From assembly GCF_030812475.1 (NCBI RefSeq), contig NZ_JAUSSR010000010.1:124001-188000 (forward strand): a stretch of DNA of 64,000 nt, written 5' to 3'. This DNA is from Pseudomonas lini (GTDB lineage Bacteria; Pseudomonadota; Gammaproteobacteria; Pseudomonadales; Pseudomonadaceae). The stretch's first letter is position 1. Each line of letters opens with the position of its first letter. Position numbers and translations under genes: made by a program. Shown in pieces: positions 41,462-50,001 of the stretch. The notes below the pieces were generated by a model. It saw only the letters and a list, made by a program, of their open reading frames with translations. It was not told the origin of the DNA and searched no databases.

Positions 41462-42517
41462 ATGTTCAGATATTCGTCTTCGAGTGTTACAGCAGCGGCG
41501 GGTTTAACGGCGCTTCTGGTATTGACCGTGCCCGTTGTTGCGCACTCCGAAAGTCTTACGGTCATTTCGTTCGGCGGTGCCACCAAGGCAGCACAAGAGG
41601 GGGCTTATTTCAAACCCTTTGAACAAAGTGGCGCCGGCAAAGTTGTCGTTGGCGAGTACAGCGGAGAACTGTCCAAAGTCAAAGCCATGGTCGATGTGGG
41701 CCAGGTCAGTTGGGATGTGGTCGAAGTCGAAAGCCCTGAGCTGCTGCGAGGCTGTGAAGAAGGGCTGTTCGAACGGCTGGATCCGGCACTGATCGGCGAT
41801 TCAAAAAACTACCTGCCTGGCGCAGTCAGCGAGTGCGGCGTGGCCAGTTATGTCTGGTCGATGGTGCTCGCCTACAACTCGAACAAGGTGAGCGCGGCGC
41901 CAACCTCCTGGGCGGACATGTGGAACCTGCAGCAATTTCCTGGCAAGCGCGGCCTGCGCAAGGGCGCCAAGTACACGCTGGAAGTGGCGCTGCTCGCCGA
42001 CGGGGTCAAACAGGATGACCTGTACACCGTGCTGGGCACCAAGGCAGGCGTGGATCGGGCGTTTCACAAGCTCGACCAGATCAAGCCCTCGATCCAGTGG
42101 TGGGAAGCCGGAGCGCAACCACCGCAATGGCTCGCGGCAGGCGACGTCGTGATGTCGGCGGCCTACAACGGCCGGATTGCCGTGGCGCAAAAGGAAGGTT
42201 CGAAACTGGCCATTTCATGGAACGGCCACCTCTACGATCCCGATCACTGGGCCATCGTTCGCGGCAGTCCGAACAAGGCGCTGGCGGAGCGTTTTATCAA
42301 GTTTGCCAGCCAGGCGAGTGGGCAGAAGTCGTTCTCCACGCAGATTCCCTACGGACCGATCCGCAAGGATGTGCTGGCGCAGTTACCGGCCGACACGCTC
42401 GCCCAATTGCCCACGGCTCAGGCCAATCTGGCTGAAGGTCAGCTGGTCGATGCCACGTTCTGGGTCGATCACGGTGAAGAACTCGAGGAACGTTTCAACG
42501 CCTGGGCGGCCCGCTAA
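41462..42517 (+). CDS. Periplasmic substrate-binding protein, polyamine (PotD/PotF) type
   Basis: 351 residues; RBS GAGGGAGC. Signal peptide 1 to about 28 (TALLVLTVPVVAHS). The mature start SLTVISFGGATKAAQEGAYF and later WDVVEVESPELLRGCEEGLF, AYNSNKVSAAPTSWADMW and YNGRIAVAQKEGSKLAISWN are typical of the spermidine/putrescine-binding group of solute-binding proteins. No ABC permease or ATPase genes accompany it; the next gene encodes an APC permease. It either serves an ABC transporter encoded elsewhere or has a sensing or scavenging role. Confidence 0.9.
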   Translation: MFRYSSSSVTAAAGLTALLVLTVPVVAHSESLTVISFGGATKAAQEGAYFKPFEQSGAGKVVVGEYSGELSKVKAMVDVGQVSWDVVEVESPELLRGCEEGLFERLDPALIGDSKNYLPGAVSECGVASYVWSMVLAYNSNKVSAAPTSWADMWNLQQFPGKRGLRKGAKYTLEVALLADGVKQDDLYTVLGTKAGVDRAFHKLDQIKPSIQWWEAGAQPPQWLAAGDVVMSAAYNGRIAVAQKEGSKLAISWNGHLYDPDHWAIVRGSPNKALAERFIKFASQASGQKSFSTQIPYGPIRKDVLAQLPADTLAQLPTAQANLAEGQLVDATFWVDHGEELEERFNAWAAR

Positions 42518-42618
42518 GCCGCTGCTGTCGACAATCGCCACTCAAGGATGAGTCGCGATGTTTATCCCTGCCTTCCAGGTGAAGGCGATCAACAAAAAGA
42601 AAACACGGGGAGTTTGTC

Positions 42619-44064
42619 ATGAGTTCAAGTACAACCGCGTCCACCCAGGGACAGTCCGGCGGATTGCGCCGGGTCCTGGGGCTGGGTTCATTGCTGGCCG
42701 TTGCGGTAGGCGTCGTGGTCTCGCAGGGCGTCATGGTGCTGATGCTGCAAGGCGCGGGCATCGCCGGTTTCGGTTTTATCATTCCGTTGGCCATCGCGTA
42801 TGTGCTGGCAATCACCTACGCCTGGTCGTTCTCCGAACTGGCCCTGATGATTCCGAAGGCGGGCAGCCTCAGCAGTTACACGGAAGTGGCGATCGGGCAT
42901 TTCCCGGCCATTCTGGCGACCTTCTCGGGGTACATGGTGGTGGCGATGTTCGCGCTTTCTGCCGAGCTGCTGTTGCTGGATTTGGTGATCAGCAAGGTCT
43001 ACCCGGATGTCATTCCGCACATGCTGGTGGCCTACGGGGTGTTGGGGCTGTTCACCGTTTTGAATTTGTTCGGCATTGATGTGTTCGCCAAGCTGCAGAA
43101 CGTGCTGGCGCTGGTGATGGTGGTGATCCTCGTCGCCATGGGGCTGGCTTCGCTGAGCAACGGTCAGGCCAGTCTGCAGTTGCCGCTCGATCAGGGTTGG
43201 AACCCATTGGAATTCGGCGCAATCACCCTGGCGGCCATGGCGGTGTGGGGATTTGTCGGGGCTGAGTTCGTTTGTCCGCTGGTGGAAGAAACCCGCAATC
43301 CCGAGCGCAATATTCCGCGTTCGATGATCATCGGTTTGACCGTGATCTTCGGCGTGATCGCGCTGTACTGCTTTGGCGCGCTGCTGTGCATTCCACGTGA
43401 GCAACTGGCCAGTGATGCGCTGCCTCACTACCTGCTCGCCACCACGGTTTTCGGTGAGGCAGGCAAGTTGTTCCTCGTCGTCGCCGCCATTACCGCCACT
43501 TGCAGCACCGTGAACTCGTCCTTGGCGGCGTTGCCGCGCATGCTCTACGGCATGGCGCAAAACGGCCAGGCCTTCCCGCAATTCAAGAAACTCACCGCTC
43601 GTGGCCGTACGCCTTGGGTGGCGGTGCTTTTTGTTGCTGCGATCACCGGCCTGCCGATTCTCATTCTGGGGCACGACGCGGCAGCCATCAGCCTGCTGCT
43701 GTTGGCCGCCGCACTGGCCTGGCTGCTGGCCTACATCATCGTGCACATCGATGTGATCGCCTTGCGCCGCCGCTATCCCCATCTGGCCCGTCCATTCCGC
43801 TCACCGTTCTATCCTTGGCCACAAGTCATTGGCATCGCCGGCATGCTGTTTGCGATCTACCACGTGTCGCCAACTCCGGAGATGACCGCCAGTATTTTTG
43901 GCTGTGCCGGCGTGGTGCTGGGCGTGATTTCGCTGATTGCCGTCGTATGGGTCAAGTTCGTGATGCGCAAACCGCTGTTTACGCCGGAGCCGCTCATTCA
44001 AAACGAATCGCAAGGCAATGACGTGCCGAAGATGACGCCGATCGTTACGGTGTCCGGGAACTGA
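42619..44064 (+). CDS. APC-family amino acid / amine permease
   Basis: 481 residues with about 12 membrane helices, ATG at 42619 (RBS GGGGAG). LLAVAVGVVVSQGVMVLMLQ, then ELALMIPKAGSLSSYTEVAI and GFVGAEFVCPLVEETRNPER are family motifs. APC proteins import amino acids or amines with protons or by exchange. The C-terminal tail (NESQGNDVPKMTPIVTVSGN) is cytoplasmic. Downstream of the binding protein and 28 bases upstream of the aminotransferase; probably imports the substrate of the pathway. Confidence 0.9.
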   Translation: MSSSTTASTQGQSGGLRRVLGLGSLLAVAVGVVVSQGVMVLMLQGAGIAGFGFIIPLAIAYVLAITYAWSFSELALMIPKAGSLSSYTEVAIGHFPAILATFSGYMVVAMFALSAELLLLDLVISKVYPDVIPHMLVAYGVLGLFTVLNLFGIDVFAKLQNVLALVMVVILVAMGLASLSNGQASLQLPLDQGWNPLEFGAITLAAMAVWGFVGAEFVCPLVEETRNPERNIPRSMIIGLTVIFGVIALYCFGALLCIPREQLASDALPHYLLATTVFGEAGKLFLVVAAITATCSTVNSSLAALPRMLYGMAQNGQAFPQFKKLTARGRTPWVAVLFVAAITGLPILILGHDAAAISLLLLAAALAWLLAYIIVHIDVIALRRRYPHLARPFRSPFYPWPQVIGIAGMLFAIYHVSPTPEMTASIFGCAGVVLGVISLIAVVWVKFVMRKPLFTPEPLIQNESQGNDVPKMTPIVTVSGN

Positions 44065-44092
44065 ACCTTTTTTCACTTCAGGAGAATAAGAA

Positions 44093-45475
44093 ATGACAAC
44101 AGACTACAAACCTCAGCGCGAAACCAAGGATTACCAGGCGGCCGATGCCGCCCACCACATCCACGCATTCCTCGATCAGAAGGCGTTGAACGAAGAGGGG
44201 CCGCGCGTGATTGTCGGTGGCGACCGCCTGCATCTGTGGGATAACGACGGCAATCGTTACCTCGATGGCATGTCTGGTCTGTGGTGCACCAACCTCGGCT
44301 ACGGACGCAAGGATCTCGCCGCGGCGGCGACCCGTCAGTTGGAGCAATTGCCGTACTACAACATGTTCTTCCACACCACTCACCCGGCGGTGGTAGAGCT
44401 GTCCGAGCTGCTGTTCAGCTTGCTGCCCAGGCACTACAGCCACGCGATCTACACCAACTCCGGCTCTGAAGCCAACGAGGTACTGATCCGTACCGTACGC
44501 CGTTACTGGCAGGTGCTCGGCAAGCCGCAGAAGAAGATCATGATCGGTCGCTGGAACGGATACCACGGCTCTACCCTGGCCGCCAGCGCGATGGGCGGCA
44601 TGAAGTTCATGCACGAAATGGGCGGTGTGATTCCGGATGTCGCGCACATCGATGAACCGTACTGGTTTGGCCATGAAGGTAATCTGACGCCCGCCGAATT
44701 CGGCTTGCGCGCGGCCCGGCAGCTGGAGACCAAGATTCTCGAACTGGGCGCGGAGAACGTCGCTGCCTTCATCGCCGAGCCGTTCCAGGGCGCTGGCGGC
44801 ATGATCTTCCCGCCAGAGAGCTACTGGCCGCAAATCCAGCGCATCTGCCGCAAGTACGACGTGCTGCTGTGTGCGGACGAGGTGATCGGTGGCTTCGGGC
44901 GTACCGGTGAATGGTTCGCGCACCAACACTTTGATTTCGAGCCGGACACCCTGTCGATCGCCAAGGGCCTGACCTCGGGTTACATCCCGATGGGCGGCCT
45001 GATTCTCAGCCGGCGCATGGCCGAGGTGCTGGTGGAGCAGGGCGGCGTGTTTGCCCACGGCCTGACCTATTCCGGTCACCCGGTAGCGGCCGCGGTCGCT
45101 ATCGCCAACCTCACGGCGCTGCGTGATGAGGGCGTGGTCGCCCAAGTGAAAAATGACACCGGCCCGTACCTGCAACAGTGCCTGCGGGAGGTGTTTGGCA
45201 ATCACCCGCTGGTGGGTGAGATTCAGGGTGTCGGCCTGGTGGCGGCGTTGCAGTTTGCCCAGGACAAGGCGACCCGCAAGCGCTTTGCCAACGAAGGCGA
45301 CATCACCTGGCGCTGCCGCACGATCGGTTTTGAAGAAGGCGTGATTATTCGCTCGACCCTGGGCCGCATGATCATGGCGCCGGCACTGATCGCCACGCGC
45401 GGTGAAATTGATGAACTGGTTGGCAAGACGAAGATTGCTGTTGATAGAACTGCTCAGGAAATTGGCGTGCTTTAA
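44093..45475 (+). CDS. Class III omega-aminotransferase, SpuC/polyamine:pyruvate type
   Basis: 460 residues; RBS AGGAG. PLP lysine Lys291 in LSIAKGLTSGYIPMGG; other marks are YTNSGSEANEVLIRT, RWNGYHGSTLAASAMGG and CADEVIGGFGRTGEWF. MSGLWCTNLGYGRKDL and TTHPAVVELSELLFSLLP place it with putrescine/cadaverine:pyruvate transaminases (SpuC, YgjG-like). It should move a terminal amino group of a diamine to pyruvate, giving an aldehyde for the dehydrogenase encoded upstream. Last gene before the REPIN array. Confidence 0.9.
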   Translation: MTTDYKPQRETKDYQAADAAHHIHAFLDQKALNEEGPRVIVGGDRLHLWDNDGNRYLDGMSGLWCTNLGYGRKDLAAAATRQLEQLPYYNMFFHTTHPAVVELSELLFSLLPRHYSHAIYTNSGSEANEVLIRTVRRYWQVLGKPQKKIMIGRWNGYHGSTLAASAMGGMKFMHEMGGVIPDVAHIDEPYWFGHEGNLTPAEFGLRAARQLETKILELGAENVAAFIAEPFQGAGGMIFPPESYWPQIQRICRKYDVLLCADEVIGGFGRTGEWFAHQHFDFEPDTLSIAKGLTSGYIPMGGLILSRRMAEVLVEQGGVFAHGLTYSGHPVAAAVAIANLTALRDEGVVAQVKNDTGPYLQQCLREVFGNHPLVGEIQGVGLVAALQFAQDKATRKRFANEGDITWRCRTIGFEEGVIIRSTLGRMIMAPALIATRGEIDELVGKTKIAVDRTAQEIGVL

Positions 45476-45502
45476 GTAATTATTATAGGCACGCCTTAAC
45501 TT

Positions 45503-45826
45503 TGTAGGAGCGAGCTTGCTCGCGAAAAACCAGAGGACGCCCCTGGCTGTCTGGTTTTACGCGTTATCGCTCACGACCATCGCGAGCGAGCTCGCTCCTA
45601 CAACACCGTAACTTTGTAGGAGCGAGCTTGCTCGCGAAAAACCAGAGGACGCCACTGGGTGTCTGGTTTTGCGCGTTATCGTTCACGACCATCGCGAGCG
45701 AGCTCGCTCCTACAATACCGTAACTTTGTAGGAGCGAGCTTGCTCGCGAAAAACCAGAGGACGCCACTGGGTGTCTGGTTTTACGCGTTATCGTTCACGA
45801 CCATCGCGAGCGAGCTCGCTCCTACA
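45503..45826. repeat. Tandem array of three REPINs, 112-base period
   Basis: Units start at 45504, 45616 and 45728; each consists of GTAGGAGCGAGCTTGCTCGC, the spacer AAAAACCAGAGGACGCC..., then ATCGCGAGCGAGCTCGCTCC and a short linker (ACCGTAACTTT). The copies are almost identical. Spacer and period differ from the array at 38330, so the two arrays were amplified independently. It separates the aminotransferase from the monooxygenase gene. Confidence 0.95.
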
Positions 45827-46037
45827 GGGTTTTGCGTTTATCCAGTTAATACCGAGTTGAGTTTTTAGTTAGTTTTTTCATGGGCAACAACTACAAAAAT
45901 CATATTTTCGCTATTGGCATTCGCCAAGCAAAATAAAACGACCCCGCCAGCAAAGTTGTCTACGCGGAATTAATTGTTGAAACAGCTGAACTGTCGCGAC
46001 TTGCCGCGCCATAGTCGCCTCTCTGAAGGACACAAGC

Positions 46038-47303
46038 ATGAATGATAAAAAGATAGAAATAGATACGCTTGTCGTTGGGGCCGGCCAGGCTGGCGTCGCC
46101 ATGAGCGAACACCTGAGCAAACTCGGGGTGCCGCACCTGGTGCTGGAGCGTAACCGCATCGCTGAAGCGTGGCGCACCGGGCGTTGGGATTCGCTGGTGG
46201 CCAACGGCCCGGTCTGGCATGACCGCTTTCCCGGACTGGCCTTCGAAGACCTGGAGCCCGATGCCTTCGCTTCTAAGGATCGCGTAGCGGCTTACTTCGA
46301 AGCCTACGCCGAGAAGTTCGAAGCGCCGATTCGTACCGGCGTGGAAGTCAGGAAAGTGGTGCGCAACAGCGATCGTCCAGGCTTCACCATCGAAACCTCC
46401 GATGGCGTGATTCAGGCCAATCGCGTGGTGGCCGCGACCGGTCCTTTCCAGCGTCCGGTCATTCCGCCGATTGCGCCGAAAGACAGCACGATCTTGCAGA
46501 TTCACTCGGCCGAGTATTTCAACCCGCAACAGCTGCCCGAGGGCGGAGTGCTGGTGGTCGGTGCAGGCTCTTCCGGTGTGCAGATCGCCGATGAATTGCA
46601 GCGTGCAGGTAAACAAGTCTACCTGTCGGTCGGCCAGCATGACCGTCCGCCTCGCGCCTATCGCAACCGTGACTTTTGCTGGTGGCTGGGGGTGCTGGGG
46701 CTTTGGGATGCCGAAGTGATGGAGCCGGGACGTGAGCACGTCACCATCGCAGTGAGCGGTGCGCGTGGCGGGCAGACCGTCGATTTTCGTGGGCTCGCCA
46801 AACAAGGCGTGACCCTGGTGGGGCTGACCCGATCGTTCAACGACGGGGTGGTGACTTTTCAGCAGGATCTGGCGCGCAACATCGCTGCGGGCGACGCGAA
46901 TTACCTGTCGCTGCTGGACGCGGCGGATGCCTACATCGCACGCAACGGACTCGACCTCCCGGAAGAACCCGAAGCCAGGTTCATGCTTCCCGATCCAGAG
47001 TGCGTCAGCAACCCGATTCTCGAACTGAATCTGGCCGAGGCGGGCATCACCTCAATCATTTGGGCCACCGGCTACGCCGTCGATTACAGCTGGCTGCAAG
47101 TCGACACCTTTGACGAGAAGGGCAAGCCGCGTCATCAGCGTGGGGTCTCGAACGAGCCAGGTGTCTACTTTGTGGGGCTGCCGTGGCTGTCGCGTCGCGG
47201 ATCGAGCTTTATCTGGGGCGTTTGGCATGACGCCAAACATGTCGCTGGCCACATTGCCACCCAGCGCCAGTACCTCGAATACCGCGACCCGTCACAGCGT
47301 TAA
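46038..47303 (+). CDS. Flavin-dependent monooxygenase (FMO/CzcO type)
   Basis: 421 residues. FAD-binding GAGQAG at 14-19 (DTLVVGAGQAGVAMSEHL) and NADPH-binding GAGSSG at 175-180 (VLVVGAGSSGVQIADELQ); WRTGRWDSLVANGPVWHDRF is the substrate-side segment. Such enzymes oxygenate nitrogen or sulfur atoms of amines or are NAD(P)H oxidoreductases. It lies 560 bases after the aminotransferase and before a RidA-type gene, so it is likely part of the same amine pathway but perhaps under its own promoter, since the REPIN array intervenes. Confidence 0.88.
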   Translation: MNDKKIEIDTLVVGAGQAGVAMSEHLSKLGVPHLVLERNRIAEAWRTGRWDSLVANGPVWHDRFPGLAFEDLEPDAFASKDRVAAYFEAYAEKFEAPIRTGVEVRKVVRNSDRPGFTIETSDGVIQANRVVAATGPFQRPVIPPIAPKDSTILQIHSAEYFNPQQLPEGGVLVVGAGSSGVQIADELQRAGKQVYLSVGQHDRPPRAYRNRDFCWWLGVLGLWDAEVMEPGREHVTIAVSGARGGQTVDFRGLAKQGVTLVGLTRSFNDGVVTFQQDLARNIAAGDANYLSLLDAADAYIARNGLDLPEEPEARFMLPDPECVSNPILELNLAEAGITSIIWATGYAVDYSWLQVDTFDEKGKPRHQRGVSNEPGVYFVGLPWLSRRGSSFIWGVWHDAKHVAGHIATQRQYLEYRDPSQR

Positions 47304-47445
47304 AGGTGGGCGCGAGACCGGCTTGTCGGCGAAAGCAATAGAACAGACAACAACGAACTCAAGGCAAGGGAATCGATCGAGGGAATGGTCCCTTGGCCAT
47401 TCCCGATCCAAACCTTCATCACTCAAGTTTCAGGGGACTCAGTTG

Positions 47446-47871
47446 ATGCCTACTCACACCCGCATTCGCATGTTCAATACCAAGGACACCTATCCCAACC
47501 AGTCGCTGGACAATGATCTTTGCCAGGCTGTACGGGCCGGCAACACGGTGTATGTGCGCGGCCAGATCGGCACCGATTTCGATGGCAACCTGGTGGGGCT
47601 TGGCGACCCGGGTGCACAAGCCGAACAGGCGATGAAAAACGTCAAACAGCTGCTGGAAGAGGCGGGGAGCGACCTTTCCCATATCGTCAAAACCACCACT
47701 TACATCATCGACCCGCGTTACCGCGAGCCGGTTTATCAGGTCGTGGGCAAGTGGCTGAAAGGTGTGTTCCCGATCTCGACCGGATTGGTGATTTCCGGGC
47801 TCGGCCAACCGCAGTGGCTGATGGAAATCGATGTGATCGCCGTCATCCCGGACGACTGGCAAGCGAAGTAA
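47446..47871 (+). CDS. RidA-family protein lacking the catalytic arginine
   Basis: 141 residues from the ATG at 47446 (CAGGGGAC upstream); the frame is open far upstream but that part overlaps the monooxygenase. The YjgF/Rid fold is shown by VYVRGQIGTDFDGNLVGLGD, EQAMKNVKQLLEEAGSDLSH and VKTTTYIIDPRYREPVY. In archetypal RidA the arginine of the (Y/F)PARS motif deaminates imines; here the motif reads FPIST with Ser111 at that place. It therefore belongs to a divergent Rid group, often found with flavin oxidases and amine-degradation genes, and may bind rather than hydrolyse an intermediate. Confidence 0.85.
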   Translation: MPTHTRIRMFNTKDTYPNQSLDNDLCQAVRAGNTVYVRGQIGTDFDGNLVGLGDPGAQAEQAMKNVKQLLEEAGSDLSHIVKTTTYIIDPRYREPVYQVVGKWLKGVFPISTGLVISGLGQPQWLMEIDVIAVIPDDWQAK

Positions 47872-47881
47872 ACCCCGCTCT

Positions 47882-47983
47882 CTGTGGGAGCGAGCCTGCT
47901 CGCGAAAAACGTCCAGGCAACGCGTTCATTCAGACAGGGCACGTATTCGTTGACGACCTTCGCGAGCTGGCTCGCTCCCACAG
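47882..47983. repeat. REPIN between the RidA-type gene and the EEP gene
   Basis: Inverted pair CTGTGGGAGCGAGCCTGCTC ... GCTCGCTCCCACAG between convergent genes. The spacer holds CGTATTCGTTGACGACCTTC, related to the spacer of the tandem arrays. Confidence 0.9.
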
Positions 47984-47998
47984 GTTATGAGGTGGTTG

Positions 47999-49075
47999 TT
48001 ATGGCGCAGCGGGCAGGAGGAACCGCGCAATCACCGGCAAATGATCGGAAATGCGCAACGTGTCATCCTGCCTCACCGTTGCCTCGACCCGTTTGAGCCG
48101 CGGGCTGTAGAACAGGTAATCGACCGTGCGGTCCGGGCCGTTCAAGCCCGGATCATTCGGATAATGGGTCAGCCAGCGCGCCCGGTCGACACCGCTGGCT
48201 TCGTTGTTGGTCGGGATCATCGGGTACTTGTCCCACAACACATGCAGCGCGCTGTCGGCGGAGTAGACCGTGCGTTGCGCGTCGGGCAGGCGTCGATATT
48301 GCCCCAGCGGCAACAGGTCGAAGTCACCGCCAATCAGCCATGGCGTACCGCGGCTTTCGAGCTTGTCGAGGACTTTGGCCACGGCGCTCACCTGGGCTTG
48401 CAATGTATCGTCGGGGGGGATGACACGGTCCAGATGGGTATTGAGCACCGCAACCTGATTACCATCGCTCAACGGCAGATACGCGAGCAACATGGCGTTT
48501 TTCGGCTTGAACTGGCGGCTGATCAGGTTGGCTGGCACCACGGGCAGTTGCAGGCGTTCGGCGTGTCCGATCCGGTAGCGGCTGAGGGTCGCCAGTTGCC
48601 GGCCGACACTGCCGAAGATGTGCGGTTCAGGCACGAATTCGGCCTTCCAGTCGAAGGCATGCGTGCTGCATGGATACAGGTCGGCGAGCCGTTCCTGGAG
48701 CAGTTTGAGCTGGTTCTGGTAGTCGGTGGCCTTGGCGCCGTCGTCGAGCTCTTGCAACAGCACGATGTCTGGCTGCTCGTCACGGATCACCCGTGCCACC
48801 TCATCGAGACTGAAGGCCATGTCTTCGGCGGTGGGGCTTTCGTCGTTGCCGGCGGCCAGGTCATTCCAGAACACATAACGCTTGCCCGCCAGAAACTGAA
48901 CGTTCCAGGTCATCACCTTCAGCGCCTGGCCGGGGACCAGGGATGGCGCGTTGGCGCTGCAATTGATCGGCAGCGCTTCCCTGGCTTCGGGGCGCCAGGT
49001 CAGGCTGTAGATCAATACGCCCATCAGGCAGGCGAGCAGCAGGGCCAGCAGGGTGTAGCGCAGTAGACGGGTCAT
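47999..49075 (-). CDS. Membrane-anchored endonuclease/exonuclease/phosphatase family protein
   Basis: 358 residues from the ATG at 49075. An N-terminal membrane helix (about 5-25, LRYTLLALLLACLMGVLIY) is followed by an EEP phosphohydrolase domain: LKVMTWNVQFLAG, PDIVLLQELDD (metal-binding Glu), LNTHLDRV, WLIGGDFDLLP and the C-terminal RISDHLPVIARF. The domain faces the periplasm. The family includes nucleases, phosphodiesterases and sphingomyelinase-like enzymes; the substrate is open. Confidence 0.88.
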   Translation of the reverse strand: MTRLLRYTLLALLLACLMGVLIYSLTWRPEAREALPINCSANAPSLVPGQALKVMTWNVQFLAGKRYVFWNDLAAGNDESPTAEDMAFSLDEVARVIRDEQPDIVLLQELDDGAKATDYQNQLKLLQERLADLYPCSTHAFDWKAEFVPEPHIFGSVGRQLATLSRYRIGHAERLQLPVVPANLISRQFKPKNAMLLAYLPLSDGNQVAVLNTHLDRVIPPDDTLQAQVSAVAKVLDKLESRGTPWLIGGDFDLLPLGQYRRLPDAQRTVYSADSALHVLWDKYPMIPTNNEASGVDRARWLTHYPNDPGLNGPDRTVDYLFYSPRLKRVEATVRQDDTLRISDHLPVIARFLLPAAP

Positions 49076-49150
49076 GGCTCGGCTTATCGCGTTACAAAAG
49101 TTGCCCCGAGCATAACCGAGAGCCGGGGCCAAGCCCATGGGGTAGAGCGG

Positions 49151-49825
49151 TCAGAGTGGCCCGTCGGTTTTCTCTGGCACGACGCTGATCAGCATGAACA
49201 AGCGGAACAGCACCACGCTGGTGAACAGTTGCAAAAAGCTGTGGGCACTGTCGATCAGCACGGCAACCGCCAGGTTCTGTGGTTCCGGATAGACCTCCAA
49301 CGTCACGCCCTTGAGCAGCCACAACGGGGCCATCACACACAGAATGCAAGCCAGGATGCGCAGGAAATTGCCGCGGGTCAGACGCAGGCTTTCCTTCATC
49401 GCCGCCAGCGGGGCCATGCCGCGCAACACCAGCAGGTATTCGCCGAACGCCAGCGTCACCATCAGCCAGATGCCCGGCAGGAAATACAGCGACAGGCCGA
49501 TCAGTATCAGCAGGGTATTGAGCGCGGTGAGCAGGGCGAAACGCGGCCACAAGGTCGCGGACATGGCCAGCAGGTCACGGTTGCGCGGGGACTCGCCACG
49601 GCTGCGGGCATCGAGAAACAGAATCAGCGCGGCGGTGTACAGTGGATAGACCAGCAAGCCGACCATCACGCCGATCCCGGGGAAACTGTCCGGCCCGGTG
49701 GAATGGTCGACCACTTGTTGCAGCAGCGCTTCGAAGATCACCAGCGGCAGGCACAGTTGAACGATCTGGCCCAGATTGCGCTTGAAGAAATACAGGGAGT
49801 CACGCAGTACATCTAACGGATTCAT
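49151..49825 (-). CDS. YciC-family inner membrane protein
   Basis: 224 residues from the ATG at 49825 (MNPLDVLRDSLYFFKRNLGQ). About six membrane helices, with the family segment AMKESLRLTRGNFLRILACI. UPF0259/YciC proteins have no known biochemical function. It lies upstream of the EEP-family gene on the same strand, 75 bases apart, so the two may be co-transcribed. Confidence 0.88.
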   Translation of the reverse strand: MNPLDVLRDSLYFFKRNLGQIVQLCLPLVIFEALLQQVVDHSTGPDSFPGIGVMVGLLVYPLYTAALILFLDARSRGESPRNRDLLAMSATLWPRFALLTALNTLLILIGLSLYFLPGIWLMVTLAFGEYLLVLRGMAPLAAMKESLRLTRGNFLRILACILCVMAPLWLLKGVTLEVYPEPQNLAVAVLIDSAHSFLQLFTSVVLFRLFMLISVVPEKTDGPL

Positions 49826-50001
49826 CAGTCGGTATCGCAGGTTGAAAGCAGTGCTCCACTTTAACCGATGAAGCCCTTCGGGGCGCAAACGTAAACGTTC
49901 GGTAAAGGTCATTGAAACATCCTGTATCAGCCTCCATTACGGAAGGGCACCTTTTCCGAAGCGGAAAAGGGCGACGAAATCCCGGCAATCTAGAGGTCGC
50001 C

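Noticed and set aside
45503..45826. CRISPR-like periodic repeats
   Set aside because: Same argument: the units are tandem REPINs of 112 bases with identical internal spacers.
47110..47445. Long N-terminal extension of the RidA-like protein
   Set aside because: It overlaps the monooxygenase gene in another frame, and the Rid fold begins at the ATG at 47446 with a ribosome-binding site.
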